NCBI GenBank assembly: GCA_017307355.1
Contig: JAFKFG010000027.1
Location: forward strand, 1-64,000
Direction of reading: 5' to 3'
Length of the DNA: 64,000 nucleotides
Origin: Alphaproteobacteria bacterium
GTDB lineage: Bacteria; Pseudomonadota; Alphaproteobacteria; Micropepsales; Micropepsaceae
Below, piece by piece: positions 16,486-24,662 of the stretch. The first letter of the stretch is position 1; each line of letters starts with the position of its first letter. A model generated the notes under the pieces. It saw nothing but the letters and a program-made list of their open reading frames with translations. It was not told where the DNA came from and did no database searches. Position numbers and translations under genes: made by a program.

Positions 16486-17406
16486 ATGACGCTACTAATT
16501 TCATTCATTACGCCGGATAGAATATGGCTATGCGCTGATCGGAGACTCACTTCCTCTCGTGGCATGATCCTCTCGGACGATGCGGTTAAGCTGTTTTGTC
16601 TCGAAACTATGGATGGAATCGCGTTACTTGGGTACGCGGGCTTAGGTGCCACGGCGAATGGAACCCAACCTTCTGAATGGATGAGCAACGTCCTGCGCGG
16701 CAGAGGGTTTAACCTGTACCCCTCATTACAATGTCTAGCCAATGCAATGTATCAGCAGTTGCCACCGCACTTGGCCGCACTTTCACCGAACAACGACAAT
16801 GGCCACGTTGTTTTAACACCAGCATTTCTGAACGGCGCCCCAAAGATTTTCGCAATAGAGCGTGCAATAGCCGCAGACAGATCCGTAACGAGCTATCAAA
16901 TAATTGAAGCTGCGCGGAGCGTCATTTCTGGCGACATTCCCCCAACTTTTGGATTTGCTGGTTCGGGTGCAGGCGTAGCCACTCGCCTCAACGGCTGGAA
17001 GCGTAGCGTTCAGAAATTGGCGGAGCGAGTGCAGAAAGGTCTGCTTTCTCCTGAAGTCGTCGCAGATGCGTTGGCGGCAGTAAATTTTAAGGTTTCGAAA
17101 TCAGTCAATTCGGTCGGTCCGAATTGTATCGTAGTTTGGAGAGAAAAATCGCGCGGCGGTGCTCACGCTTCCTATAGGGGAGAATTAAAGGAGCATTCCA
17201 ATAATTATCCTTCAATACCGACAATCGCCGCTGGAAGAGATGTCAATGCCATCGGACGACATTTTATGAGCCGCTTTCTGGGTCCCGACGGAAATTTGCT
17301 ACCAAATTCCGTAATAGAGAAATTGATGGCGAGCCCCATAGACGTAGAAGAAGAGAACGCCAAACTGGCGAAGCTACCGAGCGATCCGGACGAAACGCTG
17401 AAATAG
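16486..17406 (+). CDS. proteasome-like Ntn-hydrolase fold protein (orphan)
   Basis: 306 residues from ATG 16486. The first residues MTLLISFITPDRIWLCADRRLTS closely follow the N-terminus of HslV/Anbu-type proteasome subunits: Thr 2 directly after the initiator Met (the nucleophile position), Asp 18 in CADRRLT (Asp17 equivalent), Lys 35 in DAVKLF (Lys33 equivalent) and GYAGLG at 49-54. The C-terminal ~100 residues are unlike known proteasome subunits. Base composition is clearly lower in GC than the neighbours, and the gene sits alone between the MFS and dienelactone-hydrolase genes, which suggests horizontal acquisition. Peptidase activity is inferred from these aligned positions, not shown. 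Confidence 0.6.
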   Translation: MTLLISFITPDRIWLCADRRLTSSRGMILSDDAVKLFCLETMDGIALLGYAGLGATANGTQPSEWMSNVLRGRGFNLYPSLQCLANAMYQQLPPHLAALSPNNDNGHVVLTPAFLNGAPKIFAIERAIAADRSVTSYQIIEAARSVISGDIPPTFGFAGSGAGVATRLNGWKRSVQKLAERVQKGLLSPEVVADALAAVNFKVSKSVNSVGPNCIVVWREKSRGGAHASYRGELKEHSNNYPSIPTIAAGRDVNAIGRHFMSRFLGPDGNLLPNSVIEKLMASPIDVEEENAKLAKLPSDPDETLK

Positions 17407-17555
17407 ATTGAGTACTTCGAGGTGCGGCGCTACTCATCGCCCCTTGACTCTCCCCGCCCGCCCTTCTCTGCTACCCGCTCCCATTCCCCCGCGCGGTTTT
17501 CGCGGCATTGCAGCAATAGCCATAACAACAGCTGATCGCCCCCAAGGAGGACATT

Positions 17556-18419
17556 ATGTGCGACGAATTCATCCATCCCGGCCTGGTGACGGACATCCGC
17601 CTGTCCCGTCGCTCGTTCGGCGCCGCCGCGCTGGGCGTCACGGCTCTCGCCGCCAGCCCGGCGCTGGCCCAATCCAATGCCGTGGAAAAGGACATCACCA
17701 TCACGACGCCGGACGGCACTTGTGATGCCGTGCTGTTTCACCCGGCCGAAGGCACCCATGCCGCCGTGCTGGTCTGGCCCGACATCATGGGCCTGCGTCC
17801 CGCCTTCCGCGATCTGGGCAAGCGCTTGGCCTCGCAAGGCTATACCGTGCTGGTGCCCAACCCCTTCTACCGCTCGATCAAGGGCCTTGCGATCACCGGC
17901 AATGCCAACTTCTCCGATCCCGACACCCGCGCACGGCTCACCGGCTATCGCCAGGCGATGACGGACGACGGCGTCGACAAGGACGCCATCGCCTATCTGG
18001 GCTTCCTGGACGCGCAGCCCCAGACCAACAAGATGAAGAAGGCGGGCGTGCAGGGCTATTGCATGGGCGGCTCGCTCTCCTTCCGCACCGCCGCCGCCGT
18101 GCCGAACCGCATCGCGGCGGTGGGCAGCTTCCATGGCGGCAACGGGCTGGTGACGAAAGAAGCGAACAGCCCCCATCTTCTGATCGCCAAGACCAACGCG
18201 TCCTATCTGGTCTGCCACGCCCAGAATGACGACAAGAACCAGCCCACCATGAAGGACGAATTGAAGGCCGCCTTCACCGCCGCCAAGAAGACGGCAACGG
18301 TCGAAGTCTATGCCGCCGATCATGGCTGGTGCGTGCCCGGCAGCGCCGTCTACAACCAGGGGGAAGCCGAACGGGCCTGGACCAACCTCTCCAACCTCTA
18401 CAAGACGCAACTCGCTTAA
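17556..18419 (+). CDS. exported dienelactone hydrolase family protein
   Basis: 287 residues, with a strong AAGGAGG ribosome binding site. A Tat-like signal (SRRSFGAAALGVTALAASPALAQ, about residues 17-39) precedes the alpha/beta-hydrolase domain. The family triad is visible: the nucleophile cysteine in GYCMGGS, aspartate in HAQNDDKN and histidine in AADHGWCVPG. Dienelactone hydrolases open dienelactone in chlorocatechol pathways, but most family members have other ester or lactone substrates. The export signal suggests a periplasmic esterase-like role. Confidence 0.85.
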   Translation: MCDEFIHPGLVTDIRLSRRSFGAAALGVTALAASPALAQSNAVEKDITITTPDGTCDAVLFHPAEGTHAAVLVWPDIMGLRPAFRDLGKRLASQGYTVLVPNPFYRSIKGLAITGNANFSDPDTRARLTGYRQAMTDDGVDKDAIAYLGFLDAQPQTNKMKKAGVQGYCMGGSLSFRTAAAVPNRIAAVGSFHGGNGLVTKEANSPHLLIAKTNASYLVCHAQNDDKNQPTMKDELKAAFTAAKKTATVEVYAADHGWCVPGSAVYNQGEAERAWTNLSNLYKTQLA

Positions 18420-18437
18420 GACGTCACGCCGTATCCC

Positions 18438-18470
18438 TTCCTCATGGTGAGCCCGTCGAACCATGAGGAA
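18438..18470. repeat. REP-like palindrome, copy 3
   Basis: Arms TTCCTCATGGT (18438-18448) and ACCATGAGGAA (18460-18470) are perfect 11-bp complements, with a GAGCCCGTCGA loop. Same loop type as the copies at 11740 and 18922. Confidence 0.75.
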
Positions 18471-18485
18471 GGCGCTCTCTCAATC

Positions 18486-18515
18486 CCTCGCCCTTCGACA
18501 AGGCTCAGGGCGAGG
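18486..18515. repeat. REP-like palindrome, copy 4
   Basis: Arms CCTCGCCCT (18486-18494) and AGGGCGAGG (18507-18515) with the loop TCGACAAGGCTC, which is the reverse complement of the GAGC-TGTCGA loop. It is therefore in opposite orientation to copy 3, 15 bases away, forming a REP doublet. The right arm ends 14 bases before the next gene's start. Confidence 0.75.
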
Positions 18516-18529
18516 ATATGGGGGAACAT

Positions 18530-18910
18530 ATGGATTCGGATAAGCTTCTGCGTCTGGCGCTGGTGGTGTTCGGCGTCATCTTTCTCTTGGTCTATCCCTT
18601 GGCGATGATCTGGCCGTCGGGCTGGGCCTGGCACCAGGGCGCGCCTTACGAGTCCCAATATTTCATGATGATCGTGGGCGTTTACGCCACCCTGGGCGTC
18701 TTCCTGATCCGGGCGGCGAAGGATCCCAAGGCCAATGCCAGCCTGATCTGGTTCACGGTCTGGTCCAGCATCGTGCATGCCGGCATCATGGCGGTGCAGT
18801 CTTTCGGCAGCGGCGGCCATATGGGCCATCTTCTGGGCGATGTCCCCGCGCTGTTGATTGTCGCCCTGGTCTTCGGCCTTCTGGCAAAGGCGCAGAAAAT
18901 CGCCGCGTAA
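18530..18910 (+). CDS. small four-helix membrane protein (DUF6632-like)
   Basis: 126 residues from ATG 18530, preceded by GGGGGA. Four hydrophobic segments are evident (about 7-28, 41-61, 72-90, 103-120), with conserved-looking YESQYFMMIVGVYATLGVFLI and HAGIMAVQSF stretches. This matches a family of small inner-membrane proteins of unknown function, DUF6632-like by recollection. It is flanked on both sides by REP-like palindromes, one of them within its own leader. Confidence 0.65.
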   Translation: MDSDKLLRLALVVFGVIFLLVYPLAMIWPSGWAWHQGAPYESQYFMMIVGVYATLGVFLIRAAKDPKANASLIWFTVWSSIVHAGIMAVQSFGSGGHMGHLLGDVPALLIVALVFGLLAKAQKIAA

Positions 18911-18921
18911 TGAACTTCCGC

Positions 18922-18954
18922 CTCCTCATGGTGAGCCTGTCGAACCATGAGGAG
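18922..18954. repeat. REP-like palindrome, copy 5, overlapping a start region
   Basis: Arms CTCCTCATGGT (18922-18932) and ACCATGAGGAG (18944-18954) are perfect 11-bp complements; the loop is GAGCCTGTCGA. The right arm contains both the most upstream ATG (18947) of the DHDPS-like gene and most of an AGGAGG ribosome-binding-like sequence (18950-18955). Confidence 0.75.
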
Positions 18955-19933
18955 GTGCTCTCTCCTGGAACGCAGGGACGCCATCGCGCTGATGGGCGCC
19001 ATGGCCACGGCCACCGCCGCCATCAACGGGGCCAGGGCCGCGACGCCGGCCAACAAAATGACCTTCTGGGCCGCCTGCACCACGCCCTGCGACAAGAATC
19101 TGAAAGTCGATCTGGGCGCGATGCGCGAACAGATCGAATGGTACAAGGCCCATGGCGCCGGCGGCGTCACCTATCTGGGCTCGACCGGCGAATTCGCTTC
19201 CTTCACCGTGGCCGAGCGCAAGGCGATCACCGAAGTGGTGGGCAAGGCCAAGGGCAATCTCAATGTCCTTTGCACCTCGGGCACCGCCAATGTCGCCGAC
19301 ACGATCGAGCTGTCCAAGCACGCCGCCGATCACGGCGCCGACGGCGTGATCGTGGTGCCGCCCTATTACGTGAAAAATCCGTCCACCGAAGGCCTGCTGC
19401 GCTATTACACCATGGTGATGGACGCCATGCCCAAAAGCCTGTCCTTCTATCTCTATCATGTGCCGCGCTGGAGTACGGTGCCGATCCCGGTGGATCTGGT
19501 CAAAAGCCTCAAGCGCTACACCAACCTGGCGGGGATCAAGGACTCCACGTCCGACGCCAAGGGCTACACCAATTTCATCACCAATTTCCCGGAGATGAAT
19601 GTGATCACCGGCGCCTATGAGAATCTGGAGATCGCCCTCACCCACGGCATGGGCGGCATTATCCAGGAAGCGGGCCCCTATTGCCGCGAACTGGCCGATC
19701 TCTTCGCCGTCGCCCGCAGCGGCAAGGATGTGCATGGCCCTTACGCCGCGCTGCAAAAGAAGATCGCGGGCCTTTACGGCTCGCGCGACGGCCTGGATCA
19801 ATATGGCATCATGCAATATGCGATGACGGTCCAGATGGGAAAGCCCGCCTCCTATCAGCGCCCGCCATTCACCGACCTTTCCGCGGCCCGCAAGGCGGAA
19901 ATCGAGCAATATCTTCGCATGGCCCGCGACTAG
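18947..19933 (+). CDS. exported dihydrodipicolinate synthase (DapA) family protein
   Basis: 328 residues if read from ATG 18947. The DapA/NAL TIM-barrel features are intact: GSTGEFASF (78-86), the tyrosine in YLYHVP (Tyr 170) and the Schiff-base lysine in LAGIKDST (Lys 198). Family members are aldolases or hydro-lyases acting on pyruvate-derived substrates; the substrate here is unknown. Unlike cytosolic DapA, an N-terminal Tat-like stretch LERRDAIALMGAMATATAAINGARAA precedes the barrel. The start is uncertain: ATG 18947 lies within a REP-like palindrome. CTG 18965 (9 bases after AGGAGG) and ATG 18992 are alternatives. Confidence 0.82.
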   Translation: MRRCSLLERRDAIALMGAMATATAAINGARAATPANKMTFWAACTTPCDKNLKVDLGAMREQIEWYKAHGAGGVTYLGSTGEFASFTVAERKAITEVVGKAKGNLNVLCTSGTANVADTIELSKHAADHGADGVIVVPPYYVKNPSTEGLLRYYTMVMDAMPKSLSFYLYHVPRWSTVPIPVDLVKSLKRYTNLAGIKDSTSDAKGYTNFITNFPEMNVITGAYENLEIALTHGMGGIIQEAGPYCRELADLFAVARSGKDVHGPYAALQKKIAGLYGSRDGLDQYGIMQYAMTVQMGKPASYQRPPFTDLSAARKAEIEQYLRMARD

Positions 19934-20010
19934 CCTTGCCTGCGCCCGAACGCGGCATGGCCGATGCACCACCCTGAAGGGCAGATGGAATCTGTCCTGA
20001 GGTGGAACAT

Positions 20011-20148
20011 ATGCGCCACGTCCCTGAAGTGTACGATATTCCCCGCCCGAAGCTGGGCCACACTCTGTCCTGGCTCACCGCGTTTGCCATCGCCGCATTG
20101 GTGATCGGGGCAACCCTGGTGCTGGTGGTGGCCGGCGAAGTCTCCTGA
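20011..20148 (+). CDS. small single-helix membrane protein
   Basis: 45 residues (MRHVPEVYDIPRPKLGH then one hydrophobic helix of about 25 residues ending VVAGEVS). A GAGGTGG ribosome binding sequence lies 6 bases before ATG 20011. It is too small for most gene finders, but the clean helix, the good ribosome binding site and the codon use support it. It lies 150 bases before the histidine kinase gene on the same strand. No family recognised. Confidence 0.55.
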   Translation: MRHVPEVYDIPRPKLGHTLSWLTAFAIAALVIGATLVLVVAGEVS

Positions 20149-20298
20149 GCCGATCGGCGGGATCGAAGCCGATCTGAAAATGAATCGCATCTCAGCGAGA
20201 GCGGCCCTGCGCATCCCGCGCAAAAGCCGCCAAGCCCTTGGAAAGCAAGGCTCCCGGGCAGATACGGCGCGTTAAAATCTTCATCGTAAACTCGCCCG

Positions 20299-21978
20299 AT
20301 GGACGCGCGATCAGGATGGGTCGGCAAGGCATTGCACGGCGAGCAAAGCGCTTTTGCCGGCAGCTCGGCCATATTGGCGCTCACCATTCCCGTCGCCGCG
20401 ATTCTGGCCGCCTGTTTCTATGTCTGTTACCTGATCCTGCGCTCCTCGACGCATCAAGCCGACGCCGCCCAGTTCGAAGCCGAACAGCGCATCGCCAAGG
20501 CCGCCATTCTTTTCACCACCGCGCCGGTGATCAAGAATAACGGCGATTACGCCTATTGGGACGAACTCTATGCGCGCGCCAAGGCGCCGCTGGACCTGCA
20601 ATGGGCCGACGCGCATCTGGGTTCCTATCAGCAGAATCTGACCGGCCTCACCGGCTCGGCGGTACTGACCGGAACGGGCGCGTTGCAATATCTCTATCTC
20701 TCGCCCCGGTCGGGCCTGCACGATCTCAGCCCGGGAGAATTGCAATTTCTCACCTGGCTGACGCGGCGCGCCATCGCCGAAGGCAGCGGCCACCGCGCGC
20801 CCGTGAGCGGCTTCGTCAATATGCGCGGCCATCCGATCTTTCTCAGCATCGCGCCCGTCAACGCTTCGGGGCTGGAAGGCGGCCCCAAAGGCGCCAAGCC
20901 CTATGCGGCGCTGATCTATTTCCTCAATTTCGATTCCGAAATTCTGGCGGGCATCACCAAGGATTTCAGCCTTGCCGAACCGCGCATCGTTCCCGCCGCC
21001 GCCGCCGGCATCCCGCTGGCGGGCTTCCCGGGCCTTTCCGGCAAACTGGGGCTGCGATGGAAAAGACAGCCACCGCGAGACATCGTCGGCGAGCGGCTTC
21101 CGCTCTTAAGGGCCCTGGCCGTCATTTCCCTGGCCTTGATCGCGGCGGTGGCGGGCGGCTGGGCCTGGGTTCTGGTGCGGATGCGCCGGGTCGAAACCGC
21201 CGCCCTTACCCACCGCACATTGATGGCCGAACAGGCGGCCCAGGCCAAATCCCTCTTCATCGCCAATATGAGCCACGAACTGCGCACGCCCCTGAATGCG
21301 ATCATCGGCTTTTCCGAAATGCTCACGCATCAGCTGTTCGGCCCGTTGGGGCACCGCAAATATGCCGAATATACCGAAGACATATTGGCCAGCGGGCGGC
21401 ACCTGCTGAATGTCGTCAACGACATCCTGCTGATGTCCAAGCTCGACGCCAAGAAACAGGAATATGACATCGGCGCGGTGGCGATCGCGCCGGTGGTGCG
21501 CGAAGCCATCATGCTGGTTTCCCCCGATGCCGAAAGGCGGAATGTGGCGATCGGCTTCAGCCACCGGGATGCAGAGATCATCGCCTTCGCTGACCGCCAG
21601 GCGCTCAAGCAGGTGGTCATCAACCTGCTCAGCAATGCCGTCAAATTCTCCTATCCCGGCGGCCATGTCGGCATCGCGGCCAGGCTTTGCGGCGCCGGCA
21701 CCATCGAACTCAGCGTGTCCGACCATGGCTGCGGCATGTCGGAAGAGCTTTTGCGGAAGCTGGGCCAGCCCTTCACCCAGGCCGCCCACGCCTATATCCG
21801 CAACAATCAAGGCACCGGCCTGGGGCTGTCGATCTGCTATGCGCTGGCCGCCGGCTTCGGCGGCAGCCTTAGCTTCGAAAGCGCGGAAGATGCGGGCACC
21901 ACCGCCACCTTGCGCCTGCGCTCGGCCCCGATGACGGAAGGCGCCGCCCCGCACCGGCAGGAGCCGCACGCGGCCTGA
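20299..21978 (+). CDS. hybrid-free sensor histidine kinase with CHASE4-like domain
   Basis: 559 residues. Helix 1 (about 25-47) and helix 2 (about 270-294) bracket a periplasmic domain of about 220 residues with the CHASE4-like YAYWDELYARAKAP and PYAALIYFLNFDSEIL features. The kinase core follows: SHELRTPLNAIIGFSEML with the phospho-acceptor His 326, NLLSNAVKFSYPG (N box), SDHGCGMSEELL (G1) and GTGLGLSICYALAAGFGG (G2). There is no receiver domain and no response regulator next to it, so the partner is elsewhere. Downstream is a VOC protein gene, 61 bases away. Confidence 0.88.
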   Translation: MDARSGWVGKALHGEQSAFAGSSAILALTIPVAAILAACFYVCYLILRSSTHQADAAQFEAEQRIAKAAILFTTAPVIKNNGDYAYWDELYARAKAPLDLQWADAHLGSYQQNLTGLTGSAVLTGTGALQYLYLSPRSGLHDLSPGELQFLTWLTRRAIAEGSGHRAPVSGFVNMRGHPIFLSIAPVNASGLEGGPKGAKPYAALIYFLNFDSEILAGITKDFSLAEPRIVPAAAAGIPLAGFPGLSGKLGLRWKRQPPRDIVGERLPLLRALAVISLALIAAVAGGWAWVLVRMRRVETAALTHRTLMAEQAAQAKSLFIANMSHELRTPLNAIIGFSEMLTHQLFGPLGHRKYAEYTEDILASGRHLLNVVNDILLMSKLDAKKQEYDIGAVAIAPVVREAIMLVSPDAERRNVAIGFSHRDAEIIAFADRQALKQVVINLLSNAVKFSYPGGHVGIAARLCGAGTIELSVSDHGCGMSEELLRKLGQPFTQAAHAYIRNNQGTGLGLSICYALAAGFGGSLSFESAEDAGTTATLRLRSAPMTEGAAPHRQEPHAA

Positions 21979-22039
21979 TTGCAAGCCCGAAGCGGCTGTG
22001 CCTCAATATCGCGACGCTCTGACGACCGGGGGAATTGGA

Positions 22040-23044
22040 ATGACACGGCGCAAGCTCGCGGCCGCAGCCGCATTCGCACTGTTGGGATCTCCCGCGCTGG
22101 CGCAATCGCCCGCGCCATTGCCTCCGCCCACCTTTCACCACCTGATGCTGAACAGCACCGATCCGCAAGCGGCGATCGCGTTCTACGTAAAGGCTTTCCC
22201 CTCCACCAGGCGCACGACATGGGCAGGCTATCCCGCCATCCAATCGCCCACCAACGTGCTGATCCTGTTCAACAAGGTCGCCACGCCGCCGGATTCCAAT
22301 CCGCTTTCCACCGCCTTCTGGCATTTCGGCTGGAACCCGCCCGACCAGCGCGCCAAAGTCGATCAGCTTCAGGCCCAGGGCTACAAATTCGCCCCGCTCT
22401 GGACCGGCATCGGCGACGGCTCGGTGGTGATCAGCAGCGACACATTCCCGGGCGCGGGCGGCGTGTACGGCCTGGGTGAGACCAAGGAACAGCTCGCCGA
22501 CAATATCGCCAAGGGCAACAAGCCCACCGGCGGCCCAGGCTTCGCCTATCTGATGGGGCCGGACGGCGCCTTGATCGAAGAAGCGGGCAAGAGCGATCCG
22601 GAACGCTTCAATCATGTGCATATGTGGCAGGACCAGCCTTACTGCGCGCAGCTCTGGTACCAGACGCATCTGAACGCCGCCGTGCCCGCAAGGCCCAATG
22701 CGCCGGCCCGCACCGAAGCCAATTGCAACGTGACGCGCGGCGTCCTCACCTGGCCGTCCTTGACCAGGAACGGCATGTACCGCGATCCTGTTGCGGGCGT
22801 CAGCTTCAGCGATGTCTCGATGGGCTGGTACATGAACCAGACCGACAAGCCGCTGGTCGCCACCCAAGGCCATTTGATGGACAGCGTGGGACTGGGCGTG
22901 TCCGATCTCGATGCCTGGGTCGCCAAGCTGAAAGCGGAAAAGGTCACTTTCCTGAAAGAGGTCTTCAAGATCGGCGACACCCGCGCCGTGATGATCGAAG
23001 GCCCCAGCCATGAAGCGATCGAGCTGGTGGAAGTGAAATCGTGA
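22040..23044 (+). CDS. exported VOC (glyoxalase/bleomycin-resistance fold) protein
   Basis: 334 residues from ATG 22040 (MTRRKLAAAAAFALLGSPALAQS), a signal peptide beginning with twin arginines. Two VOC-like halves can be seen: FHHLMLNSTDPQAAIAFYVKAFPST near the start and a second module late (HLMDSVGLGVSDLDAWVAKLKAEKVTFLKEVFKIGDTRAVMIEGPSHEAIELVEVK). Metal ligands of VOC proteins are plausible at the His and Glu positions of these modules. Members are lyases, dioxygenases or isomerases; the reaction is unknown, and the export signal is unusual for the fold. Confidence 0.75.
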   Translation: MTRRKLAAAAAFALLGSPALAQSPAPLPPPTFHHLMLNSTDPQAAIAFYVKAFPSTRRTTWAGYPAIQSPTNVLILFNKVATPPDSNPLSTAFWHFGWNPPDQRAKVDQLQAQGYKFAPLWTGIGDGSVVISSDTFPGAGGVYGLGETKEQLADNIAKGNKPTGGPGFAYLMGPDGALIEEAGKSDPERFNHVHMWQDQPYCAQLWYQTHLNAAVPARPNAPARTEANCNVTRGVLTWPSLTRNGMYRDPVAGVSFSDVSMGWYMNQTDKPLVATQGHLMDSVGLGVSDLDAWVAKLKAEKVTFLKEVFKIGDTRAVMIEGPSHEAIELVEVKS

Positions 23045-23060
23045 AAGAACGCCCCTCCGC

Positions 23061-23342
23061 TCATTCCATAGGCGGATCGGCGTGCAGTTCGGGCTGGTCG
23101 GTATAATCCCACATCGCCATGCCGCTCCGATGAATGGCGCGGCGATGGATCCAGCAGAGCCAGGCCAGCTGGCTCGACATGTAGAGCTTCACCGGATGCC
23201 AGGCGTACCAGGGCTCCCAGGTGCCATCGATGGTCACGGGCGGCGGCCGGGGCGGACTTTCAGCGGACGCGTCTTGCGCGCCGGGCATCATTCCGTCCGG
23301 CCGCCGCTCGCATGGCTGGACATGACTTACATCCGGCGCCAT
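23061..23342 (-). CDS. small Trp-rich protein of unknown function
   Basis: 93 residues from ATG 23342, overlapping the end of the upstream small exported-protein gene by 16 bases. The N-terminal third is Pro-rich and probably unstructured; the C-terminal half WEPWYAWHPVKLYMSSQLAWLCWIHRRAIHRSGMAMWDYTD is rich in tryptophan and looks conserved. The start is uncertain: internal Met codons (QPCERRPDGMMPG) are alternatives. Function unknown. Confidence 0.5.
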   Translation of the reverse strand: MAPDVSHVQPCERRPDGMMPGAQDASAESPPRPPPVTIDGTWEPWYAWHPVKLYMSSQLAWLCWIHRRAIHRSGMAMWDYTDQPELHADPPME

Positions 23343-23605
23343 TCGCCGCGATCCCAATAGCCGTGATGCCAGTCATGGTCATTGTCGGGATCGTGCCAGG
23401 AATAGTGCCGGTCGTGGCGATGCCGGTCCCACCAATTGTCGTCATGGAACGACAAGGTCACGCCGGGGAACTGAATGCGGGCATCGGTATGCCAGCAATC
23501 GCCTTCGCGGTTGCAGGTGACATAGGCCGAGGCAGGCGCGGCAAGCGTCATGCCGATGCCCGCGGCGAGAGCGGTGGCGGCGAGAAGTTTCTGGGTCAGG
23601 GTCAT
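23327..23605 (-). CDS. small exported His/Trp/Asp-rich protein
   Basis: 92 residues. A clear signal peptide (MTLTQKLLAATALAAGIGMTLAAPASA) is followed by a short mature part with CNREGDCWHTDARIQFPGV (two cysteines, likely disulfide) and a strongly His/Trp/Asp-rich tail DDNWWDRHRHDRHYSWHDPDNDHDWHHGYWDRGEW. Such tails occur in small periplasmic or surface proteins of alphaproteobacteria and could bind metal ions; this is inference. It is probably the first gene of a two-gene unit with the Trp-rich gene downstream. Confidence 0.75.
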   Translation of the reverse strand: MTLTQKLLAATALAAGIGMTLAAPASAYVTCNREGDCWHTDARIQFPGVTLSFHDDNWWDRHRHDRHYSWHDPDNDHDWHHGYWDRGEWRRM

Positions 23606-24019
23606 ATGCGGCTCCGTTGAGGGGCCCCCGCCTCACAACGCGCCTGTCCCGGATTTTGTGCCGAATTGGAACCGCTGGGGAAGCGGATGGAGAATTTCTC
23701 ATGCAGCCGCGGCCGCGCGCCGGCGTTGCGGGCGTCCACAGGTCCGGCTCCTTTCACGGGCCCTCGCCCGTGACATCCGGCGGCGGGTGCATGCCCCGCT
23801 TTTAGCCCGCAAAACCTGCCAATCGCCGCTTCCACGGCGCGCGGCGTGCCCGAAAGTTCCGCCAAAACAAAGCGTTGACCTGACTTGGCAGAATTGCGAA
23901 ATACGCTACGGTTACCGCCAGATTAACCATGCAATCGGCTCCGGGGCTTTGTGCGCACGCCTTTTGCATGATGGGTCTTGGAATGGAGCTGGGGACATTT
24001 TCGGAACCCGTTTTTCACG
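23606..24019. other. divergent intergenic region, no gene seen
   Basis: 414 bases between the minus-strand small exported-protein gene and the plus-strand PEP-CTERM gene. Short frames exist on both strands but have no ribosome binding site or family likeness. A possible promoter for the plus-strand gene is TTGGCA (23885-23890) with TACGGT 16 bases further (23907-23912); an alternative -35 is TTGACC at 23875. The leader to ATG 24020 is about 100 bases. Confidence 0.4.
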
Positions 24020-24658
24020 ATGACACGACAGCAACAGGATGAATCCCCCGTCCCAAAGGCGGATGATCGCCGCAGGCGGTGGAAGCGCACGCTTCTGCTG
24101 GTGCCTCTGTTCGTCTGCCTGTTCTTCATCGCGGTGGCCGAACGCGGCGGTCCCGCCATCAGCAAAGTGCGCAAGGACGGCATCGTCGCCACCTTGCTCG
24201 ATCCTCTGTCCTTGTTCGCGGGCCGCTCGCCCGGCGAACGCGAAGGCGCGCTGCTGCCCACAAAACTCGCCAAGGCCGGACCCGAAGAACGGGTGCTGTC
24301 CCAGGTGCGCGACCGCGATCCGGGCATCGGCGATCCGGCCGCGCCGCCGCCCGATTCCGGCCTTCTGCCCGATGCCGCGCTTCCCGGCGCGCCCGCCGAA
24401 GGCGCGCTGCCCGGCGGCCCGGCGCAATTCACGCCATTCGGTCTTCCCTTCGGTCCCCCCGGCGGCCCCGGCGACGGATTCATTCCCGGCGGCCTTGGCG
24501 GTCCCGGCGGACCGGGTGGTCCCGGTGGCCCGCCCACCGGTCCGGTCTCCGGCATTCCCGAACCCGGCACCTGGGCGGTGATGATTCTGGGCTTCTTCGC
24601 CGTGGGCTGGGCGATGCGCCGGCGCGCGCAATTGCGGCCCGGCCTGACCGCCGAATAA
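24020..24658 (+). CDS. PEPxxWA-CTERM sorted surface protein with Gly/Pro-rich region
   Basis: 212 residues from ATG 24020. An N-terminal membrane segment follows a basic RRRRWKR stretch (about residues 18-42). The middle (about 100-175) is Pro/Gly/Ala-rich and includes a short collagen-like run of Gly-Gly-Pro units. The C-terminus is a textbook PEPxxWA-CTERM signal: GIPEPGTWAVMILGFFAVGWAMRRRAQ, that is Pro-Glu-Pro, one hydrophobic helix and an Arg cluster. Such proteins are handled by exosortase and placed at the cell surface or in exopolysaccharide. No exosortase gene is in this window. Confidence 0.82.
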   Translation: MTRQQQDESPVPKADDRRRRWKRTLLLVPLFVCLFFIAVAERGGPAISKVRKDGIVATLLDPLSLFAGRSPGEREGALLPTKLAKAGPEERVLSQVRDRDPGIGDPAAPPPDSGLLPDAALPGAPAEGALPGGPAQFTPFGLPFGPPGGPGDGFIPGGLGGPGGPGGPGGPPTGPVSGIPEPGTWAVMILGFFAVGWAMRRRAQLRPGLTAE

Positions 24659-24662
24659 CGCC

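Noticed and set aside
14580..16742. 720-codon minus-strand open frame
   Set aside because: Antisense to the GNAT and MFS genes; very His/Arg/Gly-rich, typical of a GC shadow frame.
23602..23865. 87-codon minus-strand frame in the intergenic region
   Set aside because: No ribosome binding site or family likeness, and it overlaps the small exported-protein start.
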